Assembly (NCBI GenBank): GCA_027452125.1
Contig: DAIDGZ010000058.1
Span: 1 to 40,353, forward strand
Direction: 5' to 3'
Origin: Acidobacteriaceae bacterium
GTDB taxonomy: Bacteria > Acidobacteriota > Terriglobia > Terriglobales > Acidobacteriaceae
Length of the DNA stretch: 40,353 nucleotides
The notes under the pieces are model-generated. The model was not told the DNA's origin. It saw nothing but the letters and a program-made list of their open reading frames with translations, and did no database searches. A program made the position numbers and the translations under genes. Every line of letters begins with the position of its first letter. Position 1 is the first letter of the stretch. Shown one piece after another: positions 8,215 to 16,446 of the stretch.

Positions 8215-8634
8215 TTACTTCGCGATCATTCCCCGCGCGATGGAATCAAGGACGCCGTTCAGAAAGTTGATGGACTCGCCCGCGCAGTAGCGGCGGCCGA
8301 TCTCCAGGGCTTCATTGATGATGATCGGAAATGGCGTGGACTTGAAGCCGATCATCTCCGCGACGGCCATGCGCAACAGGTTGCGGTCTACGGTGGGCAT
8401 GCGCTCCAGCCGCCAGTGCCGGGAGTTGGCCGCGATCAGCTCGTCGATCTTCTCCTGCTGATTGGTGGCCACGCGGAAGATATCTTCGGCAAAGCCCCGC
8501 ACCTCGGCCTCGACCGGATCGCCGGCCTTCCAGAAGGTGGCGCGGACCTGGTCGGGCGTCTGCCGTCCCAGGTCAGCCTGGAACAGCATCTGCATCGCCA
8601 GTTCGCGCGATTTGCGGCGGTGTCCTGAGGTCAA
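8215..8634 (-). CDS. nusB: Transcription antitermination factor NusB
   Basis: NusB (139 residues) forms the boxA-binding complex with NusE/S10 in rRNA antitermination. The all-helical family pattern is clear: RRKSRELAMQMLFQADL at the N-terminus, IDELIAANS, RMPTVDRNLLRMAVAEM, and PIIINEALEIGRRY followed by FLNGVLDSIA. The best start is TTG at 8634, because the first ATG in frame would remove the conserved Arg-rich first helix. This TTG overlaps the ribH stop as TTGA, indicating translational coupling. The ribH-nusB order is a common bacterial arrangement. The unit ends at the shared terminator downstream. Confidence 0.95.
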   Translation of the reverse strand: MTSGHRRKSRELAMQMLFQADLGRQTPDQVRATFWKAGDPVEAEVRGFAEDIFRVATNQQEKIDELIAANSRHWRLERMPTVDRNLLRMAVAEMIGFKSTPFPIIINEALEIGRRYCAGESINFLNGVLDSIARGMIAK

Positions 8635-9497
8635 GCGATACCGCCTTGCTGCCGCAGCTTGCGGCGCAGGCTTACCATCTCAATGGCCGCAGCGGCTGCT
8701 TCAAAGCCCTTGTTGCCCGCCTTGATGCCGGCGCGGTTCAGAGCCTGCTCCAGGGTCTCGCAAGTCAGCACGCCGAAGCTGTGCGGAATTCCCGTCTCCT
8801 GCTGCGACTGCCCGATGCCGCGCGCCACTTCGTTGTAGATTGCCTCGTAATGCGCGGTTTCTCCGCGCAGCAGGCAGCCCAGTGTCACTATCGCATCCAC
8901 CTGGCCGGCGTTGGCCAGTGTGCGCGCCGCCGCGGGAATCTCCCACGCGCCTGGCACGCGCACCACTTCGATCTGTTCCCGTTTGGCGCCGCTGCGCAGC
9001 AGAGCATCCAGGGCGCCCTCCAGCAGCCGATCCGTGATGACGGCATTCCACCGCGCCACAACGATGGCAAACTTCATGCCCTCCGCCGAGAGATCGCCCT
9101 CCACGGCCACCGGCTTGCCCCGCAGCGGATCGTTCCACGCCCAGAAGCTGAAGCGGTGTCCTTCCACCGGCTCTACGGTAAACATGTTTGACTTCCAGTG
9201 CGTCTCGGCGATTGGCGTAATCCGCCCCGCCGCTTCACCGCGGGCGCGCAGCCAGGCTTCGGCGGTCTGGTAGACCGCATCCAGGGAGGTCACCTCAACC
9301 AGCACATCTGTGGTTGAGGGCATCTGTCCATCCACAAATTCAAGATTGCCCAGCGGAGCCAGAAATGAGGCTCCGCGGCTTGCTTCTTCCTGCCATCCCT
9401 TGCCGGGCGCAAAACCCAGCGCAGAGAAGAACTCTGCCAGCCGTTCATAGGCCTGCGCATTGCCGGCCGGCCGCAGAAAGGAAATTCCCTTAATCAT
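8631..9497 (-). CDS. ribH: VOC-domain/lumazine synthase fusion
   Basis: The 288-residue protein has two parts. Residues about 141-286 are lumazine synthase, which condenses the butanone phosphate with the ribitylamino-pyrimidine in riboflavin synthesis. Visible are FAIVVARWNAVITDRLLEGA, VPGAWEIP, LGCLLRGETAHYEAI (catalytic His216) and GNKGFEAAAAAIEM. Residues 1-123 look like a glyoxalase/VOC fold: LAEFFSALGF, ASFLAPLGNLEFVDG, DVLVEVTSLDAVY, HWKSNMFTVEPVEGHRFSFWAW. Stand-alone RibH is about 155 residues. The canonical first RibH strand (here VEGDLSAEG, residues 132-140) lies before the internal Met141, so an internal start would damage the fold and the fusion is likely real. It overlaps nusB by four bases. 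Confidence 0.9.
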   Translation of the reverse strand: MIKGISFLRPAGNAQAYERLAEFFSALGFAPGKGWQEEASRGASFLAPLGNLEFVDGQMPSTTDVLVEVTSLDAVYQTAEAWLRARGEAAGRITPIAETHWKSNMFTVEPVEGHRFSFWAWNDPLRGKPVAVEGDLSAEGMKFAIVVARWNAVITDRLLEGALDALLRSGAKREQIEVVRVPGAWEIPAAARTLANAGQVDAIVTLGCLLRGETAHYEAIYNEVARGIGQSQQETGIPHSFGVLTCETLEQALNRAGIKAGNKGFEAAAAAIEMVSLRRKLRQQGGIA

Positions 9498-9571
9498 GTT
9501 TCGATTCTATCCTGTGGCGGCGGCCCGTCCAGGGCATCGCGCCGCGTATCTTTCCGTGAAAATGACACAAG

Positions 9572-9596
9572 AAAGGCCAGCGCGCGGCTGGCCTTT
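9572..9596 (-). terminator. Terminator after the Ig-like lipoprotein gene
   Basis: A perfect 10-bp stem (AAAGGCCAGC / GCTGGCCTTT) closes a GCGCG loop. On the minus strand it is followed by TTTC and further T-rich sequence. It lies 26 bases beyond the stop of the gene ending at 9622 and upstream of the ribH start. Confidence 0.75.
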
Positions 9597-9621
9597 GCTC
9601 GCTTGGATTGCTGCTCGCCGA

Positions 9622-12045
9622 CTAGGTCGTGGAGCGCGGCTTGACGGCAATCGCCGTGACCGGGACTACGCTGCTGTTGCCGGAATACGTACATCCGGCA
9701 TCCACGCCGCCCGCTGAAACCGGAGTACAGGCGGGAAGGTTGGGCGTAATCTGCTGCGTATCCTTCAGGGTCGAAAGGTTGATGAAGTGGACCTGGTTAT
9801 CGCCCGCCGTGGAGACGAAGAACAGCGAGTCGTCCGGGCTGAAGGCGCCGGTCAAAGGAGCCGTGATGACGTTGCTGCCTGCCAGCGTCACATAGCCGGG
9901 GCTGGTGGCGCCGGGCACATAATAGGGCAGCTTGGCGCCGGGCGTGGATCCGTTGTAGGTGATGAAAGCCAGATTCGACGCAGGCGAACTGACCACCTGA
10001 TTGATTGACGTTGCGTTGATGGCGCTGACTGCCACCTGGTTCAGCGTGTGCTGGATGGTCAGCGGCTGCATCGTCTGCACGGAACCCGCTGTGGTCGTGG
10101 GACAGGCAATCGGCACGCTCACGCCATTTACTGTCTGTGAAGGAATCGTAACGCCGATGTCATCCAGCATGACGCCTCCACCCACCATGGCTGCACCAAG
10201 AATGTGCTTGCCGTCGGAGGTGGACGAGAGCACATCAGTGGGCACAGGCACCGTGTCGCCCAGAGGGTAGTACTGAATCGTGGAGTTGTTGCCGACCGTA
10301 CCTGCCGGGCACCAGGTGTGCGCCACTGTAGACGCTCCGCTCATGTAAGCGCCTACGCCGGGGACCATCAGCGCCAGGCTCTGTGCGCCATTGGAACTGG
10401 TCAGGTCGTACGTGCTCCAGCCCGTGTTCAGGTCATACACGTACAGGGTGTCAGTGTGTCCGGTGATCCCCGCAGAGGGGTTGTTCAGCGCCGAGTTGTC
10501 CACCACGTAGAGGGTCTTCGAGTCGGGAGTCCACTGCGCCGAAGCGCCCAGGCCACCAAACGTCGTGAAGGTTCCGCCGTCCACGCTGTAGATGTAGAAG
10601 ACATGGCGGATCGGGTCGTTAATCAGCAACTGCGCCGCATTGGGAGAAGCTGCCAGCACCACGCCGGGCACATTCACATCCTGCTTGGTCAGCGTGTTGG
10701 TCAAGGTGCTGTAGATCATCAGCTCATGCGCTGAGCCAAAGTACAGGTTGGTCCCTGTTGCATCCATCACCATGGAGTTGGGTACATAGGGCAGACGCAC
10801 CGTGGAACTAACCGTGCCCGTCAGCACCTGCACTGAGGCGAAGTACTGCGACTGACCCGGCGACGAAAACCAGGCATACTGGCTGGCCGTTCCCGGCGTG
10901 GTGATGGCCACCGGGTTGGATGCAATCGAGAGCCCGGTTCCATTGATACCCAGCACGTTGATCGGTGCGGGATCGCAGATACCTGGCTGACAGATGGCAT
11001 ACACCGAAGCCTGTCCGGGGAAGAGCGTGGTTACCGTGCCTGCACCCGAGGCGGTGATGTTGATCGGGTTCGTCGACTGGTAATCGAGAGTGAGACCAGT
11101 GATCGGCTTGCTGTTGGTGTCCAGAACCGTGGTGGTCAGGTTCTGCTGGACACCTTTGGTGATCGTTCCAGAGGTAGCGCCGTTGGCCAGGGTCAGTTGG
11201 ATCGACTTGGGCGGGCAGGTGGAAAAATAGCCCGCGGACGAACCGGAGCCAGCCACTGACGCCGTGATCGCCGTGGTACCCGGCAACTCTGCTGTGATGT
11301 CGTTGGTATCGGTGTTAATCGTCGCCACCGAGGCGGTGCCCACCGAGTACGTCAGAGTGCCGATTGCGCTGGAGCAGCTAGGCATCGAAGCCAGCGTCTG
11401 ACCCGCCGGCAACGGGCAGGCTGGCGTGGTGGTTCCTGCCGGAGCGCAGAGCAGTTGCTGCGTGCCATTCGGTCCGGCGATGCAGGCCTGTGAGTCAAGA
11501 TGCTCGGTGGCGCTCTGCGAGAAACACTGTTGCGGGCTCACCAGGGAGATCGACGTGACCTGCGGGTGGACGAATACCTCCACCGGGTTCGAAACAACCG
11601 AATTGATCGATGCCGTCACATAGGCAACACCGTACGGCAGCCCGTTTGTCTTGGGTGCCGGATTCGGGAAGTTGCAGTAGGTGTAGTCGGGAATGCCGCC
11701 GCCCGTGTTGCGGTTCCAGGTTCCCGCGCACATCTCACCCGAGGGAGAGATATCCAGAAGCTGGTTATTCGTCGTGCCGTAGGTATACAGCTTCGTATTG
11801 ACGATTGCGCCGCCGCCCTTGCAGGTAACCGCAAAGGGCGCAGAGATCTGCCGTGTCTGGCCATAGGCCATGGAGAGCCCCGTGACCTGCGGCTGCAACG
11901 TAATCGAAGCTACATCCGTAACCTTGAGGCCATAGCCCAGGCCGTTGCAGTAGTTCTGGCCCGGGTTACGAGTACAGCCGGTGATGGAAATCCCGGCTGG
12001 AATAGCCACGCACAACAAGCAAACAAGCGTCAGAAACCGCCGCAT
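9622..12045 (-). CDS. Large surface lipoprotein with Ig-like repeats and beta-propeller-like region
   Basis: The protein has 807 residues from ATG 12043-12045, which follows GGGGAGGA and opens with a lipoprotein signal (MRRFLTLVCLLCVAIPAGIS, lipobox ITGC, Cys24). A longer ORF to 12138 buries this signal. The first half is rich in Ser, Thr and Gly, with bacterial Ig-like (BIG2-type) features: VTSISLVSPQQC, SVGTASVATINTDTNDITAELPGTTAITAS and LTLDYQSTNP. The second half (about 400-807) looks like a YVTN/NHL-type beta-propeller, with repeated blocks such as PNSMVMDATGTNLYFGS, ASPNAAQLL, WTPDSKTLYVVDNS and FSPDDSLFFVSTAGDNQV. It is predicted to be lipid-anchored. Function unknown; similar proteins are common in soil acidobacteria. 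It has its own downstream terminator. Confidence 0.75.
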   Translation of the reverse strand: MRRFLTLVCLLCVAIPAGISITGCTRNPGQNYCNGLGYGLKVTDVASITLQPQVTGLSMAYGQTRQISAPFAVTCKGGGAIVNTKLYTYGTTNNQLLDISPSGEMCAGTWNRNTGGGIPDYTYCNFPNPAPKTNGLPYGVAYVTASINSVVSNPVEVFVHPQVTSISLVSPQQCFSQSATEHLDSQACIAGPNGTQQLLCAPAGTTTPACPLPAGQTLASMPSCSSAIGTLTYSVGTASVATINTDTNDITAELPGTTAITASVAGSGSSAGYFSTCPPKSIQLTLANGATSGTITKGVQQNLTTTVLDTNSKPITGLTLDYQSTNPINITASGAGTVTTLFPGQASVYAICQPGICDPAPINVLGINGTGLSIASNPVAITTPGTASQYAWFSSPGQSQYFASVQVLTGTVSSTVRLPYVPNSMVMDATGTNLYFGSAHELMIYSTLTNTLTKQDVNVPGVVLAASPNAAQLLINDPIRHVFYIYSVDGGTFTTFGGLGASAQWTPDSKTLYVVDNSALNNPSAGITGHTDTLYVYDLNTGWSTYDLTSSNGAQSLALMVPGVGAYMSGASTVAHTWCPAGTVGNNSTIQYYPLGDTVPVPTDVLSSTSDGKHILGAAMVGGGVMLDDIGVTIPSQTVNGVSVPIACPTTTAGSVQTMQPLTIQHTLNQVAVSAINATSINQVVSSPASNLAFITYNGSTPGAKLPYYVPGATSPGYVTLAGSNVITAPLTGAFSPDDSLFFVSTAGDNQVHFINLSTLKDTQQITPNLPACTPVSAGGVDAGCTYSGNSSVVPVTAIAVKPRSTT

Positions 12046-12253
12046 GAATCCTCCCCGCCCCACATCCACTTGCCGCGGAACGGTCTGTCTGAGTACCTGA
12101 ATAAAGGTTAGTAGGCCACCGGCCGGTCCCCTGCCCAATCAGGTCCGGGAACCGCCATCGCCTGTGCGGACATACGACAACCGGCCGCAGGCCCATCGCC
12201 TGCTCCAGCTCTTCTGTCTCGCAAAGTCTCCAAGCCAAAAGTGTATCAGGGCG

Positions 12254-12285
12254 AGGCCCTCCCCGGCACCGGCCGGGAAAGGCCT
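12254..12285 (-). terminator. Possible terminator after the S9 peptidase gene
   Basis: The arms AGGCCCTCCCCGG and CCGGGAAAGGCCT form a 13-bp stem on the minus strand, with two G-U pairs and a six-base loop. It lies about 48 bases past the stop of the S9 peptidase. The downstream minus-strand sequence has only a modest T run (ACACTTTTGG), so efficiency is uncertain. Confidence 0.5.
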
Positions 12286-12332
12286 TACCCTCCATAGACT
12301 CTGGCGGCGCGCGATGGAAAGCATGCCCGCCG

Positions 12333-14405
12333 TCAGGAAGCCGGGGGCATGTACCGGGCAAACCACTCCACCGCGCGCTGCACCACATCGTGCCGGTGCT
12401 CCGGGCTGGAGAACCCATGTCCCTCGTTCGGATACACCACCAGCTGCGTCGGCACATGCTGATCTCGCAGTGCGTGCCAAAACTCGAACGACTGCGGCGC
12501 CGGGCACTCCCCGTCCCGGTCGCCCACCACCACCAGCGTGGGCGTACGCACCTGCTTGATAAAGTTGATCGCCGAACTCCTGGCGTACACCGCCGGATCA
12601 TCGTAGACCGATGCGCCAAAGTAAGGAATCATCCACTGATCAATGGAGTTCTCGCCGTAATAGCTAAGCCAGTCCGAGATGCCCGCTCCCGCCACCGCCG
12701 CCCTGAAGCGGTGGGTCTGCGTTACCGCAAACATGCTCATAAAACCGCCGTAGCTCCAGCCGGTCAGCCCCACTCGCTGCGGGTCAATCGAATACTTTGC
12801 CTCCACGGCATCCACGCCGGCCAGGATGTCGCGCAGGTCGCCATAGCCAAAGTCCTTGCGGTTGGCTTGCATGAATGCCTCGCCCTCGCCAAAGCTGCCG
12901 CGCGGGTTGGGCTGCAGCACAAAGTAGCCCAGGGCAGAGAATACCGCCGGACTCAGGGTGCTGTCTGGCTCCCAGTCCGGCATCACCGCCCAGGCGGGCC
13001 CGCCGTGGACCTCCACAATCAGCGGATACTTCTTCGCGGGGTTGTAGTGCAGGGGCAACAGCAGCCAGCCCTGCACGTGGAAGCCGTCGTTGGTCCACTC
13101 CATGGAGACCGGCTTGCCCCAGCCCGGCTTTACATCGTCATTGATGTTGGAGAGCTGTTGGACGCGCGCTTCCTCCTTTATCCGCAGCGCGTAGATCTCC
13201 GGCGCCTTCTCAAAGTTGCTGGCCTTGAAGACGTACATCGAGTGGTTGGAGGTACCGGACAAGCTGGACATGAGCGCTCCCGCATCCACTGAACCCGGGA
13301 GCGCAACCGGTGCGCCATCCACGCTGGCTGAGGTCTGCTGCACGTTGAAACGGGTCAGCCGGCAGTCGCTGCCCGCCAGCTCCACCGCGTCGATGCGGTC
13401 CTGGCCTTCCCAGGCAAACCACATCTCCGTGGCCGGGCGCCCCGGCGTGAGGTTCTGCGGGGTACCGCCCTCGGCAGATACCAGCCATAGATCTCCGCCG
13501 GTCACGCCCTGGTCGCTCATCAGGCCGCCGATCAACGCTATAGCTTTGCCGTCCGGCCGCCAGCGCGGCACGGCAATCTGCAGGCCGTGCAGCGGCCCGG
13601 CCACGGTGGCCGGATTCAGCACCACCCGGGGAGCGTCGCCCAGCGCCTGCGTATAGAGCCGCGCCATCCACCAGTTGTTCTCGCCCGGCGGGTCGGCGGC
13701 CACATAGGCCAGCGCCTTCGCGTCCGGCGACCAGTCAACCTCGTACACGTGCAGGTTTTCCGGTGTGGCAAAGACCGGCTCGGCCTGCCCATGTCCCGCT
13801 GCCGGCACATAGGCCACTCGCTGGATCTCCAGGCCGTCTTCGCCGATGACCCCGGCAGGGGGCGTCTGCGCGGCCAGCCCGCCGGCCGGACGGCTTGCTC
13901 CCGGCACGTAGAGGAACGCGATGCGGCTGCCATCCGGCGAGAAGGCCGGCATCTGCACATAGCCTTGCAGGTGGGTCAGGCGGCGGGCGGGGCCGCCGTC
14001 CACACGCGACAGGTAGAGGTCGTCCTGCACGTTGGGGCGCGCACAGTCCGAGAAGAATGCCAATGTCTGCGAATCCGGCGCCCAGGCCAGCGAATCCTCC
14101 GCGCAGCTTTGCCCATTGTCTGCCGCCGAGATGCGCCGGCTGTCGCTTAGCCGGGCGCTGGGCGCTACGCGAATCTCCATGCCGCCGGGACCGCTCTGCG
14201 TCCAGGCCACCCGCTTGCCGTCGGGTGAAACCGCCACCTCGCCGATGGCGCGGCCAGAGCGGAAGCCGCTCAGCACCCGGTTGACTGCGCCGCTCGCGGG
14301 CGCATTCTGGGCCGCCGCCGACCCGGGCAACAGGGCAATACCAGGCAACGCAAGCGCCAGAAGCAGCGCCGCGCGGGAGACAAAGCGATTGATACGCGTC
14401 CGCAT
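12333..14405 (-). CDS. Exported S9-family prolyl oligopeptidase-type peptidase
   Basis: The protein has 690 residues from ATG 14403-14405, with AGGA eight bases upstream. It has a signal peptide (Arg-rich start, ALLLALALPGIALLPGSAAAQ), so it is exported. Residues about 50-420 are a beta-propeller of WD40/TolB-like blades: VSPDGKRVAW, WAPDSQTLAF, FSPDGSRIAFL, WSPDAKALAYV, WRPDGKAIALIGG. The C-terminal alpha/beta hydrolase carries GWSYGGF (Ser561), GDRDGECP (likely Asp641) and NEGHGF (His663), the S9 serine peptidase triad. The hydrolase also has YPLIVEVHGGP (oxyanion region). Relatives cleave short peptides in dipeptidyl or acylaminoacyl fashion. The substrate is not known. It stands alone and is divergent from rpmB. 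Confidence 0.9.
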   Translation of the reverse strand: MRTRINRFVSRAALLLALALPGIALLPGSAAAQNAPASGAVNRVLSGFRSGRAIGEVAVSPDGKRVAWTQSGPGGMEIRVAPSARLSDSRRISAADNGQSCAEDSLAWAPDSQTLAFFSDCARPNVQDDLYLSRVDGGPARRLTHLQGYVQMPAFSPDGSRIAFLYVPGASRPAGGLAAQTPPAGVIGEDGLEIQRVAYVPAAGHGQAEPVFATPENLHVYEVDWSPDAKALAYVAADPPGENNWWMARLYTQALGDAPRVVLNPATVAGPLHGLQIAVPRWRPDGKAIALIGGLMSDQGVTGGDLWLVSAEGGTPQNLTPGRPATEMWFAWEGQDRIDAVELAGSDCRLTRFNVQQTSASVDGAPVALPGSVDAGALMSSLSGTSNHSMYVFKASNFEKAPEIYALRIKEEARVQQLSNINDDVKPGWGKPVSMEWTNDGFHVQGWLLLPLHYNPAKKYPLIVEVHGGPAWAVMPDWEPDSTLSPAVFSALGYFVLQPNPRGSFGEGEAFMQANRKDFGYGDLRDILAGVDAVEAKYSIDPQRVGLTGWSYGGFMSMFAVTQTHRFRAAVAGAGISDWLSYYGENSIDQWMIPYFGASVYDDPAVYARSSAINFIKQVRTPTLVVVGDRDGECPAPQSFEFWHALRDQHVPTQLVVYPNEGHGFSSPEHRHDVVQRAVEWFARYMPPAS

Positions 14406-14450
14406 GCCTGAAATCCTAGCAGTTTGCCGATGAGAATCCTCTGGGGCTGC

Positions 14451-14479
14451 TTGGCCTTGGGCGGGTTTCCGGGTATACT
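14451..14479 (+). promoter_or_regulatory. Predicted sigma70-type promoter of rpmB
   Basis: TTGGCC at 14451-14456 and TATACT at 14474-14479 are separated by 17 bases, about 95 bases upstream of the rpmB start. The leader is long enough to hold a regulatory structure, but I do not see a convincing one. Confidence 0.6.
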
Positions 14480-14573
14480 GGAGTTTCGGTAAGCCGAGGG
14501 TAGGTGTGTGTCTTGCGCGCCCCCAAGCAACGGTTACGGCGCCGTAACACACTCAAGCAACTGGAGTTGAACC

Positions 14574-14762
14574 ATGGCACAGGTATGCGACATCTGCGGG
14601 AAGGGCCCGCAATACGGTAACAACGTTTCTCACGCGCACAACGTCACCCGCCGCCGCTGGAATGTGAATCTTCAGCCGGTCCGCGCGGTGGTGAATGGCG
14701 CCGCCAAGCGCGTGCGCGCGTGCACCAGCTGCATCAAGAGCGGCAAGGTCGTCAAGCCCTAA
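14574..14762 (+). CDS. rpmB: Ribosomal protein bL28
   Basis: This 62-residue 50S ribosomal protein has the family start [16 protein letters not shown], then [17 protein letters not shown] and [14 protein letters not shown]. The two CxxC pairs (Cys5/Cys8 and Cys50/Cys53) are the zinc-ribbon form of L28. It is a single-gene unit with a predicted promoter upstream and a strong terminator downstream. ATG follows a GGAGTTG ribosome site. Confidence 0.97.
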   Translation: MAQVCDICGKGPQYGNNVSHAHNVTRRRWNVNLQPVRAVVNGAAKRVRACTSCIKSGKVVKP

Positions 14763-14803
14763 CCCGTTCTTCACAAACGCTTTACAATCTAAGGATTGGC
14801 CAG

Positions 14804-14834
14804 GACCCCGTCCGCGCAGGACGGGGTCTTGTTG
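14804..14834 (+). terminator. Intrinsic terminator of rpmB
   Basis: A perfect 10-bp stem (GACCCCGTCC / GGACGGGGTC) with a GCGCA loop is followed by TTGTTGT. It starts 41 bases after the rpmB stop. It may also block read-through from msrB, which ends convergently at 14849. Confidence 0.85.
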
Positions 14835-14848
14835 TGCCCGCAAGATGC

Positions 14849-15259
14849 CTACTTCTCAGCCCGCTCGAAGGTGAGGGAGGCGGAGTTGATGCAGTAGCGC
14901 AGGCCGGTGGGGCGGGGACCGTCCGGGAAGACGTGGCCCAGGTGGCCGCCGCAGCGGGCGCAGGTCACCTCAATCCGGCGCATGCCGTAGCTCAGGTCCT
15001 CATGTTCGGCCACGGCCCTGGAGTCGGCGGGGATCATGAAGCTGGGCCAGCCGCAGCCGGAGTCGAACTTGGCGCCGCTCAGGAAGAGCAGCGCGCCGCA
15101 CCCGGCGCAGTGGTAGTTGCCGGTCTCGTGGTTTTCCGTCAGGGCCCCGGTATAGGGACGTTCGGTGCCCTTCTCGCGCAGCACGTGATACTGCTCGGGA
15201 GTGAGCAGGGCTCGCCACTCCGCCTCTGTCCGCGCAATCTTTTCAGGCGTTTCGCTCAT
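14849..15259 (-). CDS. msrB: Peptide-methionine (R)-S-oxide reductase MsrB
   Basis: MsrB reduces methionine-R-sulfoxide in proteins. From ATG 15257-15259 (AGGAGG upstream) it has 136 residues. The zinc-binding pairs CAGC and CARC, the segment [10 protein letters not shown] and the catalytic [13 protein letters not shown] are all present, so the usual redox cysteine is intact. No signal peptide is seen, so it is probably cytoplasmic. It lies 25 bases after ridA on the same strand, forming a two-gene unit that may deal with reactive or oxidised metabolites (inference). Confidence 0.95.
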   Translation of the reverse strand: MSETPEKIARTEAEWRALLTPEQYHVLREKGTERPYTGALTENHETGNYHCAGCGALLFLSGAKFDSGCGWPSFMIPADSRAVAEHEDLSYGMRRIEVTCARCGGHLGHVFPDGPRPTGLRYCINSASLTFERAEK

Positions 15260-15284
15260 GATGACCTCCTGCTGTTTTGGGGGC

Positions 15285-15674
15285 TCAGGCTTCGGCCACC
15301 ACTTCGATCTCCACCAGCACATCCTTGGGCAGGCGGGAGACCTCGACGGTGGTGCGGGCCGGGGGAGCGTCGCCGTTGGCGCCCAGGTAGCTGGCGTAGA
15401 CGGTGTTCATGCCGGCGAAGTCGCCCATGCTCTTGAGGAAGACGGTGGTTTTGACGACGCGGCCCAGGCTGCTGCCCGCGGCGTCGAGGATGGCCTTCAG
15501 GTTCTCCAGCACGCGCACGGTCTGCTCGGCGATGCCGCCTTCGACCACGTGGCCGGTGGCCGGGTCCAGAGGAATCTGCCCGGCGGTATAGACCAGGTTG
15601 CCCACGCGCACCGCCTGCGAGTACGGCCCAATCGCCGCCGGCGCCAGATCAGTAGAAATCACAGTTCGGCTCAT
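15285..15674 (-). CDS. ridA: RidA-family enamine/imine deaminase
   Basis: This 129-residue protein matches the RidA (YjgF/YER057c) family: [28 protein letters not shown], a central helix with [28 protein letters not shown] and [21 protein letters not shown]. The Arg in PPART is the conserved residue that binds the substrate carboxylate. RidA hydrolyses reactive 2-aminoacrylate and related imines released by PLP enzymes. ATG 15672-15674 is chosen because the family starts here; the upstream extension of the ORF is proline-rich and unlike the family. The ribosome site is weak. msrB follows after 25 bases. Confidence 0.93.
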   Translation of the reverse strand: MSRTVISTDLAPAAIGPYSQAVRVGNLVYTAGQIPLDPATGHVVEGGIAEQTVRVLENLKAILDAAGSSLGRVVKTTVFLKSMGDFAGMNTVYASYLGANGDAPPARTTVEVSRLPKDVLVEIEVVAEA

Positions 15675-15828
15675 GGGTTGATTGTAGCCGCCTGCCGGCC
15701 GCTGCGGGCCGGCGGCCGGAGGGGGGAGGGGTCCCCCTGCATTTTGGCCCTCGCCACGGCCGTTCATGAGCACGTCAACCTGCTTCACATCAATGAGTTA
15801 CAGTCGTGCGGTCCGGCGAGAATCGGGC

Positions 15829-15883
15829 AGAAAAACGCGTGTATTTATGCAGGAGAACGCGCTTTTTATCGAGGAAAATGCTG
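15829..15883 (+). repeat. Dispersed intergenic element, copy A
   Basis: This 55-base segment ends TATCGAGGAAAATGCTG. It recurs in inverted orientation at 36781-36834, with roughly 45 of 55 positions matching by eye and one single-base indel. Both copies lie in long gaps between genes. It is noticeably more AT-rich than its surroundings. Confidence 0.7.
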
Positions 15884-16176
15884 CATTTTTGGGGGCTTTG
15901 GGCCGGTTTGGACCTTCCCTCTGCCAGCCGTCTGCCGGGTCGGGCTGGGACCTTTGGCATGAGGGCGTTTTGTGCTCCAGTTGAAGGATAGGACAGAGGC
16001 GGGAAATGATCTGCAAACGGGCGGGGAAAAATTTTGCGGGCTCGCCGAAGCAGGACAGCCTGCGGCTGCGGCAGCAGGGTGCATCGACGGCTCGCCGTCC
16101 TACCGCTCAGATTGCATCGGAGAGATTTTAGGCGCACGCGCTCCGACAGGCGGGAAAAGCGGGCGAGCAAGGGGTC

Positions 16177-16256
16177 GTGCTTTCATCCCCCATTGCACGA
16201 TGAGGCTGTGAAATGTCTGGGGCACAAATTGTTCGTGGCGGGGGATGACTGGGCCA
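16177..16256 (+). repeat. Palindromic dispersed repeat, copy 1
   Basis: About 80 bases, starting GTGCTT and ending GACTGGGCCA, align with 18121-18199 in the same orientation. The shared core is CACGATGAGNCTGTGAAATG. In this copy the central hairpin is imperfect. Confidence 0.7.
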
Positions 16257-16409
16257 ACTGCCGTCGAAAGGTTCTGTGAGGGATTTCGCGGGGGAGTAGG
16301 AAGGTTGTGCCGGACAAGAAAGATCGATTGAAGATTGTGGTTTGCTGACAAGCCCGCGATGCTGCCGGTACCGGACCCGGGGCAGTGGCTGGATCGTCGA
16401 TCATTCGGC

Positions 16410-16439
16410 TTGACATATTCCCATATAAGAATGTATTGT
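16410..16439 (+). promoter_or_regulatory. Predicted arsR promoter with operator-like dyad, probably leaderless
   Basis: TTGACA (16410-16415) and TATTGT (16434-16439) are 18 bases apart. The -10 box ends seven bases before the ATG at 16447, so transcription would begin at or next to the start codon. No Shine-Dalgarno sequence is present, which fits a leaderless message. An imperfect dyad (ATATTC ... GAATGTAT) lies in the spacer and could be an autoregulatory site. Confidence 0.6.
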
Positions 16440-16446
16440 CCTCTTC

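Larger units (their letters stand above)
15675..16446. other. 772-bp intergenic region with repeats and no supported gene
   Basis: I see no convincing gene here. Several overlapping short ORFs exist on both strands but lack ribosome sites and domain features. The region holds one copy of a dispersed AT-rich element (15829-15883), small hairpins near 16040-16110, one copy of the ~80-bp palindromic repeat (16177-16256), and the arsR promoter (16410-16439). Confidence 0.6.

Noticed and set aside
9077-9077. Internal start for a separate RibH at Met141
   Set aside because: An AGGAGGG-like stretch is too near the ATG, and starting there would drop the first RibH strand (VEGDLSAEG). The fused reading is better supported.
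9498-9621. FMN riboswitch before the ribH gene
   Set aside because: Only about 75 bases separate the ribH start from the neighbouring terminator, too short for the ~120-base RFN fold, and I see no matching conserved blocks.
15766-16211. Small ORFs in the ridA-arsR gap
   Set aside because: Frames in both directions run through the dispersed repeat; the similar peptide in copy B follows from DNA repeat identity, not from protein conservation.
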